A stretch of DNA of 64,000 nt from Lamellibrachia satsuma (Eukaryota > Annelida > Polychaeta > Sabellida > Siboglinidae): assembly GCA_033239005.1 (NCBI GenBank), contig BSQZ01000006.1:8201662-8265661 (forward strand). The letters are read 5' to 3'. Below, piece by piece: positions 14,401 through 25,859 of this stretch; position 1 is the stretch's first letter, and every line of letters begins with the position of its first letter. The notes beneath the pieces are model-generated. The model made no database searches, was not told the DNA's origin, and saw nothing but the letters and a program-made list of their open reading frames with translations. Position numbers and translations under genes: made by a program.

Positions 14401-17400
14401 TTCTTCAATTTACAGTATGTCCTCATCTTCTAATATTGAGCTGGGCTTTTATTTGAAAGAATATTTAACCCTGTTTAGAATTTCTCGGAGTCCATGACAG
14501 GTTACCCCATGTGGGATTTTTTACTTGCCCCGACATAGACACCAGATAGAAGGGACCAACGGCTTTTAGTGTCTCTTTCGAAAGACACAGGCAAAGTGGG
14601 GTGAAATTGCCCAAGCTTCGAAACAGCGGCAGGTGGCCCTTAAACCCAGGTCCCAGTGATCAACACCTGCTGCTCTGCCACTGTGCTACAATGCCTCACT
14701 CAGTGTGAGAAATATGCCAAAATCATCCAAAATTTTAACTTACATGAGACTCATTCTGCACATTCTGCCTCTTTCATATAGGCAACAGTAGCTGTGCGGT
14801 CATGTGTGACATTGAAATGCCCTTGGAAAGTTGCTCCTAGCCCAGTTGCACCATACCACAATGGGTGACAGCTTCAAGCTGCTTTTAAAACCTCCCACTG
14901 TAATCAGGGATGTTGTGTTGGTTCCCCTGGGAAACCTGGGAAACCTCCCCTTTCATATGTGGAGTGTCAAATTGTACTACTTGATTTTCATGAGAAACTG
15001 GGTCATCCTCAAGGAGGTGGCATCTTTTGTCTTTATGGCATCAGTGGGCTTAACAGTTTGCACCCAACTTTCTCCAGGGACTTAATTTAACAGAAATAAA
15101 CCTTGCTATCTCGTTTCAGAGAGGATCCCTAAAGGGAATAAAAAGACAAATAAGCCTTCCTCATGCTATCAGTTTTCAAACAAGCAGAAAGATAAATAAG
15201 CTTTCCTCCTGCGATCAGGTTGCAAGATGTTCTTGAAGGTAGTGAATGGACAAAATAAACATATTTTCATAGGTACTGGTATGTCCTTCAAACACCATCA
15301 CAGCATTGGTGATATCAGACGCTGCATGTAGACCATTTGGAGCGGCTTCTGTTCGTTTTCTCATAGATTTGGTCAGTAGCTTTCATGAAACCTTTTCAAC
15401 ATAAAGATAAGATAAGATATGTTTTATTATCAAGTAGCAAGTACAAGGAATTCGTAGTGTTGTGGCATCAGCACAAACATACACATACACCAACACACAG
15501 AACTAAACATTACATATCACAATCGTAATACTAAAAACAGTTAAAAACTAACAAAAGTAATATAATAGATTGCAAAGTTTAAAAAATTAATTAATTAATA
15601 AATAAAAAAATAAAATAAAAGAAAAAAAAATGCGACATTAAATGTAAAAAATTAGTGTCACATTGAATTTAATATTACACATTTAATTTTTGTCATGATA
15701 GTATGTCTGTAGTTTGTTTTAGGTGAGTGAACATTGAAATGCTTGTCTAGGTTAAAAATGGGATTAAAGGTCTTTTCCTTCAAAAAGATATACACAACAT
15801 GTATTACTATGTAGTTGCATAACTTAGCAAGTGGAAACATTGTTCAATAGATGAATATTATAGTTTGGAATGCAGTGAATGAATTTTTGTGTGCAGTTAT
15901 TTCAGCATACCTAAATGCTTTCATTATACCTCTAATTTGTGTCCAAATGAATAAATCTGTTGGAGGAGGTGGTGTAAAATTTAAAGCAATTATATCCATT
16001 CTAACAACTGAAATAATTGGATACTTTGCTATAAAAAACTGAACTTTTAGGGGCACCAAACTAAAAGTAAATAAAAAGTTCAACAACAAGTGGGTGCAGT
16101 GCAGGAAAGTGTGGGTTTTCTTCTCATATTTGTGGTCATCCTTTGTTCAGACATTTTTTTTGGTAAACCAGCCCACCAAAGCATCTAGTAACCCATGGTA
16201 ATTGCAAAATTAGTTTACAACACGTGTAGGTGTGCTAATAACTTCTAATTCAATAGACTGGCAGTCACTGATCACCACATCCTGTTACATTGTGAACACT
16301 TTTTTAAATAAGCTAGAAGTTTAATCATCCCAAAAATTGCACCAAGTTTGCAGTGACTCAGCTGGCTTGGGCAAGCCTTCATGGACCCACATTGACACCT
16401 GCAGTCTGTGAAGCCAAAATTACTTCTTTATAAATGTACATATTATAGCTTTGTTGTTTGAGTCTCAGAAGTCTATACTATCTTTAGACTTAGGTTTGTA
16501 TTGGCTGTGCTAGTATCACAACTAAGTCCATGCTTACCTGGTACAATACACCACACTTTGTCGTACACGCATTCTTTGGAAGAATATCCTACTTACTTAC
16601 TTAATCCTCGTCGTGCCTACTGGCGCATAAGGCAGAAACAAGATTTCTCCACTTCTGTCGGTCTGCAGCTTGTTTGGCAGCCAGGACCCAGCTAGGGTAC
16701 ATTTTCCTGTAATTCCTCCTCCACTGCTCTCATCCATGTTGTTTTTGGTTGTTTTGTTTTTCTTCAGGGGTCAATCTCAAGGGTGTTTTGATGAGCAAGT
16801 CATTCAAGTTAATTAGTGCAGTTAGTCTTGGCAGTTCTTTGTTGGAAATATTTTGTGGCCAGAATATTTGCATTATGTTTCGAAGGCATTTTGTGTGGAA
16901 GGTGGTTGAAAGGTCTGCTTCCATCATATGCCAGCATTCTGAGCAATATTGTAGATTGGACAGAACGCGCAACTCTGGTATAACCTCAGGTTGGTTCTTC
17001 TTGAGAATACACAGTGGTTTAGATGTATTTAAATTATTGGCTCGTTTTCATTGTGTCTAGCTGTGAGTAGGTTGGCAGGCTCTCATTAACACAACAACTA
17101 TTGAACTATACCATAGCATCCCGCTTTGTCCGTTGGGCCTAAAGCCACAGGGGTGGCATGCTGGCATTGTGGTATGTATTATGTATACGGTAGGAACAAC
17201 ACACAATGGCACACCTTTTCACACAGTGTGACCTGTGGCCATCAGTATCAATGTCATGGCTCATTAATCACGGAGATTCAGAAATCTTAGAGAATTGTAG
17301 GTACATTTTATTGTCTTCTGTGCTGTGAAAATTACGTCAATTAAATTAAAATCACAAGAATAATTGTAGCCAAAGATTACTACTGATCTAATGATACACT

Positions 17401-20400
17401 AAGTGAAACTTATGACCATTGTTAGTTGTTCATGTTTGGTCCCATTGTAGGAGTGCTGACACAGTGAGTGTGGATGGAGATTAGATCTCCCCCAGCAGTC
17501 TGCTATGTAGAGCACATGTAGGTGCAGCAATTTGTTCAATACTAGACAGTAACTAGATGATCATATCTGCTGCTGCATGTGCTGGGTATATGCAGCAATT
17601 TGCCTACATGCAAGCTGATCATATCTCCTGCTGTGTCTGGTCAGACAGCTGAGTGTGAGAGGTATCTATTGCAGCTAGTAATTACTGCTGGACAGCTGAC
17701 CTCTGGTCATCATTCTGTAAGGGTCAGTGGTAATTAGTCCACTGCATTGAGCTTTCAAGATCCCTGTTTGTGTAGTCTATCTGTTGTGGGGGCTTAGCCA
17801 CTCCTGGCTGTGGTATCTATACATCTGCAGTTGCCAAGAGGCCTCTTTGAAAGTTGTACTTATGTGAAACATCTTTTAAAGGGTTGTCACCGTGTCAATC
17901 ATTGTTTGATTGAGTGGGCAGTCCCCATTGTGGTTTGGTCACAATGGCAATGATAGTTGACACATTTTCTCACATAATTTTGTGTAGTTTTCACATGATA
18001 GCTTAAATTAGTCAGTTGTGCCCTGAGAATAAGAGAGACAGGTTGTTTGGCGACAACATATGACAAGTAATTAAATGTGTTTCATATACCATCATGTGAG
18101 ATGATTTATTATTCTGTTTTTGTTTTGATCCTTATGAAATCAGGTCAGTCGTGTCACTTTTTCGTCACGCTGAGTGTGATGTATTGGTGTGTATGGTTTC
18201 ATGACCTGCTGCAACCTTTCTGATGTATTTTCTTTATTAACGAAGAATACATAATCTGACTATAATCGAGCTAGCGTATATATGTTTGTTACGCTACTCC
18301 TCCTAGATGCTTTCCGTCTTGCGCGCCATAACTTTGGGGGTTCATCAGCGACCCCATGAAGGAGTCGTAACAATATAACTTTTCTAAAAATTCACCCTAC
18401 TATTATCTTCTCTTCAAACAATTGAATTGTTTGTAATCCTATTAAAGCAGCTATATATGCACATTTTCTATGATTGTTCCAAGTTACATAGACCATCCTT
18501 TCTTCCATATCAATAGACGCTACTGTATTACGTCGCAATTTCAAGAGTTGGATTCCAAGAAGCCATCAAGATATTGACTGGCAGCACCAAGTACCAAGGC
18601 ATATGGATGGATATTTCTATGATACTGCTGTATATCCTAAAATTGTATGAATATTTTTATCATGGCAGTCATTGTGACCTCCCAAGTTATCCCATCTGGA
18701 GGATGGGTATATTTACTAATGGATTTAATATTCTCTTCATATCTTTAAGTCTTGACTTTAGTTGTTCTAAGCTAGAGAGTGCTGGCCACAACTCACAATT
18801 TAATATTCTCTTCATATCTTTTAAGTCCTGACTTTAGTTGTTCTAAGCTAGAGAGTGCTGGCCACAACTCACAATTTAATATTCTCTTCATATCTTTAAG
18901 GCCTGACTTTAGTTGTTCTAAGCTAGAGAGTGCTGGCCACAACTCACAATTTAATATTCTCTTCATATCTTTAAGGCCTGACTTTAGTTGTTCTAAGCTA
19001 GAGAGTGCTGGCCACAACTCACAATTTAATATTCTCTTCATATCTTTAAGGCCTGACTTTAGTTGCTCTAAGCTAGAGAGTGCTGGCCACAACTCACAAT
19101 TTAATATCCTCTTCATATCTTTAAGGCCTGACTTTATTTGCTCTAAGCTAGAGAGTGCTGGCCACAACTCACAATTTAATATTCTCTTCATATCTTTAAG
19201 GCCTGACTTTAGTTGCTCTAAGCTAGAGAGTGCTGGCCACAACTCACAATCTGTTATGGTTTCTCTCTTACATCCAGTGCATATTATTTTTGCAAAGCTA
19301 TGTTCATTGTTCTGACAAAATGTAACCTAGTGGTGGAGTGGCAGCCTATGTGGGCTATTACTAGAAAATTGCCCCAATTCATTCAACTGTTTTCATTATG
19401 TAACTAGCAGGTGATTTGTCAAGCTGAAATTGCATGTTCTGTCTGATGGGAGGTCAGACCGCCATAAACTGTCTGCACCAACGCTTATGGTCTTTCACAT
19501 GTGGCTCTGTGAACTGCGCCATAACAATTTTATTAGAATGATTACTTGGCTATGTGTGTTTTTAGCTTAAAATTACACTATGATTGCAACTTAACTGTCT
19601 GCCATTGGTGTGCATTTGGCAGTCTTCCATGGTTACAGCTCTTGGTATTCATCTTTACAGTCTGCTGGGGTTACTGTGGTGTTTTGGCAGTCTTTCATGG
19701 TTACAGTGGTGTTCGGCAGGGGTGCAGTAGCATTCCTCTTTGGCAGCACACTAGGGTTGCAGTGGTGTTTAGAAGTATACTAGGTTTAAAGTGGTGTTTA
19801 GAAGTATACCAGGTTTAAAGTGGTGTTTGACAGGGTTACACTGATGTTTTGCAGTCTGTCGGGGTTACAGTGGTGTTTGGCAGTCTGTCAAGATTACAGT
19901 GATGTTTGGTAGTCTGTCAAGGTTACAGTGATGTTTGGCAGTCTGTCAGTTTTTACTGTGACGTTTGGTAGTCTGTCAGGGTAACATGATGTTTGGCAGT
20001 ATGTTGGGTTTACAGTGATGTTTGGTAGTCTGTCAGGGTTACAATGATATTTGGCAGTCTGTCAGGTTTACAGTGATGTTTGGTAGTTTGTCAAGTTTAC
20101 AGTGATGTTTGGCAATCTGTCAGGGTTACAGTGATGTTTGGTAGTCTGTCAGGGTTACAGTGATGTTTGGTAGTCTCTCAGGGTTACAGTGGTGTTTGGC
20201 AATCTGTCAGGTTTACAGTGATGTTTGGTAGTCTGTCAGGGTTACAGTGATGTTTGGTGGTCTGTCATGGTTACAGTTGTGTTTGGTGGTCTGTCATGGT
20301 TACAGTGGTGTTTGGTGGTATGTCATGGTTACAGTGGTGTTTGGTGGTATCTCATGGTTACAGTGGTGTTTGATGGTATCTCATGGTTACAGTGGTGTTT

Positions 20401-23400
20401 GGTGGTCTGTCATGGTTACAGTGGTGTTTGGTGGTATGTCATGGTTACAGTGGTGTTTGGTGGTCTGTCATGGTTACATTGGTATTCATCACAGCTACAT
20501 TAATTTAATCCCTTTCCTGCTGATTTGTAAATACACTGTCATACTTATTTATAACATAGCAGAAATAGAAGTATATACTATCGCCTGCATATCTGGGGCC
20601 CTTAAGATGTCTGTATGGATATTTGTTGAGACAAGTTGGTTTGTGGGCCACATGTTGGCAGTATTACTATGTTTGGATCCACGTTTCTCAAAATCCACAT
20701 GTCAATTCAACATAGGATGCAGTAGGCCAAATGAAATTGTTTTAAGCAGTGGCAGGAGGTGTTACGATATTGTGATGGTACCCAGTAAGGGTATCCATGA
20801 TAGTGGCCTGACTCCAGACACCCTCAGTAGAAAGACAAATTTGCTACACTTGCTAACACATCAATCCAGTGCTAATTATACATTGTTGTTATTTACTCAA
20901 CCTTCACTGATTGATTCTGGACTGGCTAACTAATGGTCTTAACCAGTGTCCACAGACCTGCCTGCAGTCAGGCCAGCAGACAGAGGTTTGGGGGCTATTT
21001 ATAAGTCTGGTTTCCACTGGTCACCAGACTAGCTGTGTGAGGAATGTTTACAGTAGATTTGCCACCTGGCACTTTCATGTCAATTTAGGAAGGTGAGAAT
21101 GGGTTTTATGGCTGCCTCCAGGGGTTGTACTGGACATGATCAATGTGGGAGGGTGGACCAAAGTTTAATGTGGCCGCTCTGCCATTAAATGTCCAGTGTT
21201 TGTATGGTCAGTGGTCATTTTCAGCTGTTGTGGTCAGAGGGGGGGTCCAGTAGTGAAATAATGAATTCATGATGACCAGTCATAAAATATACATAAAGCG
21301 TATGTTCATCACCTGCTGTGTGGTTGATTGAAGTTGTCTTTTGTTTGTTATTTAACCCCTGGAAGGCATCTTTTCCTACATACATCCCTCGTGGGAAGGT
21401 TTCTGACAAGGGTTATATCAACAATCTGTAGAAGAATTCATAATAATAACACATAAATTAATTATATTAAATTAACCTAATTGAGTTAATGCAATTAACA
21501 AATTAACAATTAAAATAAACCCGTACCTGGTATGTATGTATGCATTGTTTACAACAAATTTGGAATGAAACAATTCTTTAAATCCTTCTAAAAAAATGTT
21601 TTGAACCGAATGTTTATAAATTATATAATAGGTCTTATCTATAAACAAAACAAGATATCTACCATGTAAATTTGAGTTAAGACTAGTTTTGTGCTGCCAT
21701 CTAGTTGATAGTGGCAGAGGTAAAAGTGCTTTGCAGCAATACATGACATTATGTTGGAGAGAACTATTTTGAGAGAACCACACTTCGAATCCTCTTGCTG
21801 CCGTTTCTAAGCTTGGGCTATTTTATTCACTCCACGTTGCTTCAGTTCACTCAGCTGTATAAACGAATATCTGGTGGTGGTTATAAATTAATGTGTTGTC
21901 TTTGTGCAGTAATTGCAACATGACTGAATGCTTCCAAGGGAAATCATGTTAGTATTCGAATTAATAGGCCTACCACGGGATGACCTTTTATGTGCATTAG
22001 AAAACGTGATTCATCTTTATGCATTTTGCAAATAAACTTTTCATATCATACAGTATATATATCTTTGTGCTGTTTTCCATATTTGTCATAAAATGAAAAC
22101 CAGTAATATTGTTGGCAAGTAGCTGTAAATCTGCATAATTTACAATGTATTTCTGGTGTTGCAGGCGAGAAGACGTCCCTACTCAGCAAGCTGTTTGGTC
22201 GCAACTCGAACAAGAAGCGATCATTGAGCGTCGGAGACAAGGGACGTAGCCATAAGATCGAACATGCGACCTTCTCTGCTCAGTTCCCTCCACCAGACCT
22301 CGCGATCCAGGTATCACGAATGCAGCTGCAGCGTCACTGTGCTGCCACCTTGCGGCAGGATGTGGCGACACAGAGTGAAGTGAACGGGGAGGACGAAGAC
22401 TATGGCTACTCGCAGTTGAGCCCGGTTCACATGCGCCACACTGAGGTTGTGGAGCCGTTGCGCGGCTGGGCATCCGATCACTCGAGAGAGAGCAGTCGGG
22501 GTGGAGAGTTTCTGGACTCACGTGCCTTGTCGAAGTCCACGAAACGTGATCGCAGTGTAACAAAGTCACACGGTAAACGAAACACAGAATCCAACGCCAT
22601 GGCAAAACATAAGGGTCATGATCTGAAGGAAGTTGTGTTACATAAGCAGAATACAGACTGTGATGTATTTGCACCATGCAGACGGAGAGATCCAGGCCAC
22701 ACACAAAACACACAAGTCAGTGCCTTGGCAATGTCTACGCAGCACAAACTCAGTGAAACAGCGTTGCATAAAAGAAACGTAAGATCAAGCACAAAGTCGA
22801 CACGGAAAGACATAACTCTGCTTCATTGTCAAATGGACGTTCATCAAAAGCATGCATCTAGGTCTTGCAAGCAGGAATGTGATGCAGAAAAATGGGGTTA
22901 TGAATCAAAGCATGTGTCAAGATCTTGCCACCAGGACATCTTTGTTGCATCGCCGTGTGGTGAAAGGAACTCTGAGCTGAAGCACTTGCAGAAGGGTGCA
23001 AGACAAAATCACTGCACTCCAGTGAATGAGAGAAGAACAATGTCTTCCATGCAGAACAATGTCGCAGTGTCTCATGTTGTTGACGGGAATGAGAGTCACA
23101 ATGTCGATCTGGGGAGGAAACAGATGAGGAGACGATCACGGAGAATGACGCATGAGGAGGAGTATTGTCCTCGTGATCCTGTGATGAGGCATGATGTCAA
23201 TGATGCTGTGACTCAATGGAGCTCGCCCGCGCCACTATTAAATAACGGGTGCCCAGAAGCAGAACACATGGCAGAACGTGACGGTCATCGCCTGCGTGTC
23301 TTTCAGAAGTACAGAGAGATGTATTGTGGGTCGACGCTGGACAACGGTGGTGACACGAATGCAGATTACTGCAGTCATCTACCGCTGAAGATGCATGGCA

Positions 23401-24143
23401 CATCACGGGACAGCGGTGTCAACTTTGTTGGGCTCGCTACCCCTCGCATTCACAAGTACCCAACTAGCTCCCTAGGTGGTGGCGCAGGTGATGCCATGGA
23501 GTGTTTGCAAGACAGTGGGTTTAACTCCCCCCGTGGGCTCCAGCCGACTCCAGCCCGTTCCATTCCTCTTGCTCCAGGTGACAGTATGACTTTTGTACAG
23601 AATCTCCGCCATCTGCCCGATGTACCGACAGACCGCCAGCCTTGTCCAGCAGGGGGCACTGCTAGTCCTAGGTGGTGCTCCACAGACGTTGGTGATGCAG
23701 GCGGCTTCAGTTGGTCATCGTCAAGTCGGCAGACGGTTCGACCCACTGGGGAAAGCTCTCCCCAATCACATCCCAAAGCCTCCCTCGGCTTGGCCAGGCA
23801 CAAACAGACAGTGTGGACATCGCCTGAGCCAGTTACCCTGGCAACCAAATGTGCTGACAATCGGATGGATGCAGACAAAAAAGGTCGAGTCCGGCCACGA
23901 GACAGGTCTCCCAAGAAACACATTGTTGGTATCCATGGCGACCACCATCAAAAGTCACGTGCGACAGCGGACATTGTTTCAAGGCACCCAGGGATGTCTT
24001 TGGAACCGAGGGAAGACTATGTCGAACCGGAGGAAGCCACTAGGCCACAGTTTAGGGAGGGTTTATTACTTGCTGACAGTGGCAGCGGTCAGTACAAGTC
24101 TTACAAAGATTTGGGCGACTACAAATTTGTTGCCGTAGTTTGA
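2006..24143 (+). CDS. STOX: Storkhead-box protein (STOX1/STOX2 family), complete gene, 4 coding exons
   Basis: Joining 2006-2423, 7145-7375, 7876-8319 and 22165-24143 gives 3,072 nt: 1,023 residues plus stop, close to human STOX1 (989) and STOX2 (926). All three introns are phase 1 with GT/AG ends. Residues about 60-140 carry the family's N-terminal block, with RPPRGF before the first junction. Residues about 141-235 form the storkhead winged helix (QTQFTPLPEALC, IYETLGSLI, IVYSGGSYFAMTP). Exon 4 opens with KTSLLSKLFG and has the signature ATFSAQFPPPD at 399-409. A C-terminal DSGFNSPRG (from 814) matches the DSGIDSPR motif of vertebrate STOX1. The rest is low-complexity, rich in basic residues, H and S, and probably disordered. 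Vertebrate members are DNA-binding regulators found in nucleus, cytoplasm and centrosome; the fly homologue is knockout. A single pre-duplication STOX is most likely, so I do not choose between STOX1 and STOX2. Confidence 0.93.
2424..7144 (+). other. STOX intron 1 (4.7 kb)
   Basis: The intron is AT-rich and otherwise unremarkable. It contains a short degenerate tandem around 5,020-5,155 (CCAAATGCAGAGTA words), an interspersed repeat near 2,990-3,130 with the phrase GGCCCCCTCCCC, and a SINE fragment near its 3' end. I see no additional exon. Confidence 0.8.
6785..7010 (+). mobile_element. tRNA-derived SINE fragment
   Basis: The piece has a head remnant with CTGTCAATCAAGAGGACATGG and GTTCGAG (degenerate B box). 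It continues through the family's central region (CAGCTTTCGTGCAGCAATTGCAG, GGCTGGATGCTTC) into the tail (GTGAACAAGACTGTCAGAGCG). It lies just upstream of STOX exon 2. Confidence 0.7.
7145..7375 (+). CDS. STOX: STOX coding exon 2, storkhead winged helix (residues 140-216)
   Basis: The acceptor CTTGCAG and donor CAG|GTACTT bound 231 nt, with phase 1 on both sides, so the exon is symmetric. It encodes most of the winged-helix domain: QTQFTPLPEALC, then ITDLN, IQHALAHTY, and the recognition-helix region SEEIIYETLGSLIREHK. This aligns without gaps to the vertebrate domain. Confidence 0.93.
7876..8319 (+). CDS. STOX: STOX coding exon 3 (residues 217-364)
   Basis: The exon runs from acceptor TCCAG to donor AAAG|GTCAGT, 444 nt, phase 1 to phase 1. 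It begins with GGSYFAMTP, the beta-wing end of the storkhead domain. It then encodes a basic, serine-rich linker (RSRSVRESRSKKEK, SLSRSESLRYS) likely to be phosphorylated and disordered. Reading through the donor meets a stop within seven codons. Confidence 0.92.
8545..8850 (-). mobile_element. tRNA-derived SINE, nearly full length
   Basis: On the minus strand it has a tRNA-like head with CTCAATCGAGAGAACC and B box GGTTCGAATGC. The core follows (GTTTCAAAGCTTGGGCAATT, then CAAATGAGTACCTGG). The tail is AGGTCTGCCATGGG, GTAAAGCAC and a degenerate TATAAGG end. It is related to the copies at 56,890 and 62,250. Confidence 0.8.
11965..12128 (-). mobile_element. tRNA-derived SINE, 5' part
   Basis: The minus strand reads GGGGTGCAGTGACTCAGTGG (A-box-like), then CTCTCAATCGAAAGGACC, a degenerate B box, and the TTTCAAAACTTGAGCAATTT core. 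It breaks off after the ATGAGTACTTGGCT segment. Confidence 0.75.
13670..13775 (+). mobile_element. Possible Penelope-like element terminal-repeat remnant
   Basis: The phrase GCTGAAGAAGGCAACGTGAC followed by CCAAAATATTCGG and GTAAAC resembles the junction between the coding end and terminal repeat of Penelope-like elements, compared with the better-supported locus at 28,341. No coding domain remains. Confidence 0.4.
14500..14700 (-). mobile_element. tRNA-derived SINE, second subtype
   Basis: The minus strand carries a tRNA-like head (TAGCACAGTGGCAGAGCAGC, then CTGGGTTTAAGGG). The core is TTTCGAAGCTTGGGCAATTT, followed by the subtype-specific body GAGACACTAAAAGCCGTTGG, TCTATGTCGGGGCAAGTAAA. 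The same body occurs at 34,984 and 58,705. Confidence 0.8.
15395..16090 (-). mobile_element. Possible LINE 3' end (degraded)
   Basis: On the minus strand the block ends in AATAAAACATATCTTATCTT, a repeat-ended 3' tail typical of CR1/L2-type LINEs. Two short open pieces upstream (16,089-15,844 and 15,840-15,658) have a character loosely like a LINE C-terminus. There is no catalytic motif, so the assignment is tentative. Confidence 0.35.
16590..17060 (-). mobile_element. LINE reverse-transcriptase C-terminal remnant (RTE-like tail)
   Basis: The minus strand encodes, in pieces, the C-terminal tail common to a large class of invertebrate LINE ORF2 proteins. There is a cysteine/histidine patch (FHTKCLRNIMQIFWP), a TPEEKQ linker, a WRRN block, and a closing WRNLVSALCASRHDED before the stop. 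The 3' end finishes in (TAAG)n near 16,590. Frameshifts and 5' truncation make it dead. It lies antisense in STOX intron 3. Confidence 0.8.
18724..19250. repeat. 75-bp minisatellite, 7 copies
   Basis: Units start at 18,724, 18,799, 18,875, 18,950, 19,025, 19,100 and 19,175; the second has one extra T. Each contains GCTAGAGAGTGCTGGCCAC. Because 75 is a multiple of three and the unit has no stop in several frames, frames of about 150-178 codons open on both strands. They are periodic (25-residue unit) and lie inside a STOX intron, so I treat them as non-coding. Confidence 0.95.
19620..20490. repeat. 29-bp minisatellite, about 30 copies
   Basis: The unit is built on GTTTGGTAGTCTGTCA plus GGTTACAGTG. 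Copies are degenerate at the left end (19,620-20,000) and nearly identical at the right (20,220-20,480), suggesting recent expansion at that end. W/V/G-rich open frames here are repeat artefacts. Confidence 0.92.
21765..21965 (+). mobile_element. tRNA-derived SINE, head partly lost
   Basis: It begins with a degenerate B box (CTTCGAATCCTC), continues with TTTCTAAGCTTGGGC and CACTCAGCTGTATAAACGAA, and has the core GTGCAGTAATTGCAACATG and CTGAATGCTTCCAAGGG. It lies about 200 bp before STOX exon 4. Confidence 0.75.
22165..24143 (+). CDS. STOX: STOX coding exon 4 (residues 365-1,023) and stop
   Basis: From acceptor GTTGCAG the frame stays open for 659 codons to TGA at 24,141-24,143. It begins GEKTSLLSKLFG, then a basic run (NKKRSLS), then the family hallmark FSAQFPPPD. 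A long hydrophilic region follows. DSGFNSPRG lies near residue 814. The protein ends YKFVAVV. Base composition is clearly more G+C-rich than the intron. An antisense open frame of 176 codons (22,183-22,713) is a shadow of this exon. Confidence 0.93.
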
Positions 24144-25200
24144 GGCACATCTAGGACTGTGATGTTTGTAGAAGTTACCAGTCAGCATTTACATGCGGCA
24201 TCATATTGCCACTCAGTGGCGACCTCTAGTTGTGGATATTGAGCACACATTTGTCAACACAACTATTGCCAATAATTGATCTCACTGAATGAGTGGCACT
24301 CGACTCGAGAGGCTCAAGACAGGACCAATGTTTGTGCAGTTGAACTTCTGTGTATATGCTATGCCGCAATGTTTGCAATGTTTGTACAGTTTCTGTTAAC
24401 ATCCTTATGGTCTTGTTGCTCTCATTTTACATGTTGCCATAATTCTGTTATATTTAAGTTGCTTATGTCAATATGCACTCATCATCAAGGATTTTGATAA
24501 GTTTGTTTTTTGGACGTATCCAGCTTGCTACGCACATCATGCATGGTTTGATAGTAACATTCAAATGGTGAATTAAGGTATAATTAATCAGCTTAGCAGT
24601 GGTATGTTTAAAACAACATCTTTATATGTTCACAAATCTCCAGAGTGCAACAATAACAGTTGTTCATCTCATAAACATGCAATACATTCCAAATTAACTT
24701 TTTGACACTTTATATTTGTTGCATGCAGAAATCACCCATTAAAGAAAAGTATCTGCCGCTACCAATTTTCAGTAATTGTTATATATATGTAAGTCATGGT
24801 AACATTTAGAAGAAAATCAAATCATTTGGATAGATGTTATGTTAATACTTTTCTTTTTAACAGTTTTATTCATTTGTACAAAAGCACATAATTTGTATTG
24901 AGAGTTTTCCTTAAGATTAAGATGATGCTAATCACCTAAAAAACAATCTACGCAATTATTGTTTGTGAAGTTGGAAGAGTATCTTTACTTTCGTCAACAT
25001 CCCAGTTAACTAGGTAGTCCAACTCATAATTTTCCCCAGAAGATAGTATGTGCATAAGAGTCGCCCATGGGAACGAGACTAGTAGTTTTATATTTTATTC
25101 TATGAAAAAAGTTTATTATTAACTGTACAAGTATACCCGGCATTCTAAGTTCTCATTGGTGCTCATTGGCAACAGTAGAAAAAGTAATAAAGTTGTTATT
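24144..25200 (+). other. Probable STOX 3' UTR
   Basis: This is unique AT-rich sequence after the STOX stop with no coding content. ATTAAA occurs near 24,738 and AATAAA at 25,186-25,191; either could end the transcript. Confidence 0.4.
25186..25191 (+). terminator. Candidate STOX poly(A) signal
   Basis: An AATAAA hexamer lies about 1.05 kb after the stop codon. It was chosen as the first canonical hexamer downstream; there is no other support. Confidence 0.3.
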
Positions 25201-25649
25201 AGCCTTTATACACACTGATACATCTATAGATGTAAAATCTTGTGCAGTTGGAACATTAGGCTCCTAAGAAACAACACAGATCTCATTATAGGGTGTTTTA
25301 TTCATTATCTCTACCCCAGTATTGGAAAGTTGCACTACACATTTATTGTGATTGTTTATATTTCGATGTACAGTAATTTATACGAGATGTACAGTGATTG
25401 TGGTACTTAGGTGCAACTGAGTTGTGTGGATTTTAGTTTTTTTTTTATGACAATAAATGTTTGCTTTCATAGGTAAAACTATACAACAGACTTCAATTCT
25501 ACCTTTATTAAACAAAATGAGTTCCACTAACACAGTACTACAATATGTGATACACACCATGTGATACACACCATGGCTGTCGGTGTGCCACCCTGGGTGT
25601 CATTTTGAATAAGTATGACTATCATAACCAAATACTGCTTGGTGTGGGG

Positions 25650-25840
25650 CATCAATCTATGATACACCAGGATGTGTATGACACCAGTCAATGGTACACC
25701 AGTCAGTGGTACACTAGGACATGTCTGACACCAGTCAATTGTACATCAGTCTGTGATACACCAGGACATGTCTCACACCAGTCAATGGTGTGTAGCATGT
25801 ATCATACACTAGCCAGTGCTACACCAGTCTATGATACAAT
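25650..25840. repeat. Degenerate tandem repeat of about 45 bp
   Basis: Variants of ACACCAGTCAATGGTACACC and ACACCAGGACATGTCT alternate four to five times. A small plus-strand frame covering it has no independent support. Confidence 0.7.
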
Positions 25841-25859
25841 CTTGTGAGTGACAAAATAT

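Larger units (their letters stand above)
8320..22164 (+). other. STOX intron 3 (13.8 kb)
   Basis: This large intron is filled with repeats listed separately: SINE copies, LINE tails, a Penelope-like terminal repeat and the 75-bp and 29-bp minisatellites. Two stretches of about 150 bp (12,885-13,040 and 14,915-15,050) share the phrases GGGAAACCTGGGAAAC/GGGAAGCCTGGGAAAC, TACTACTTGATT and CTTTTGTCTTT, so they are copies of one unclassified interspersed repeat. At 13,999-14,086 a 44-bp segment (AGCTCAACATGTTGTTGTG) is duplicated in tandem without change. The CT-rich stretch at 9,040-9,700 looks transposon-like but I could not classify it. No further STOX exon was found. Confidence 0.75.

Noticed and set aside
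20225..20933. 228-codon frame rich in W, V and G
   Set aside because: Its first half is the 29-bp minisatellite read in frame; the rest lacks any domain and lies in a STOX intron.
22183..22713. 176-codon antisense frame
   Set aside because: It lies entirely within STOX exon 4 on the opposite strand and has no homology; it is a shadow of the biased codon use there.
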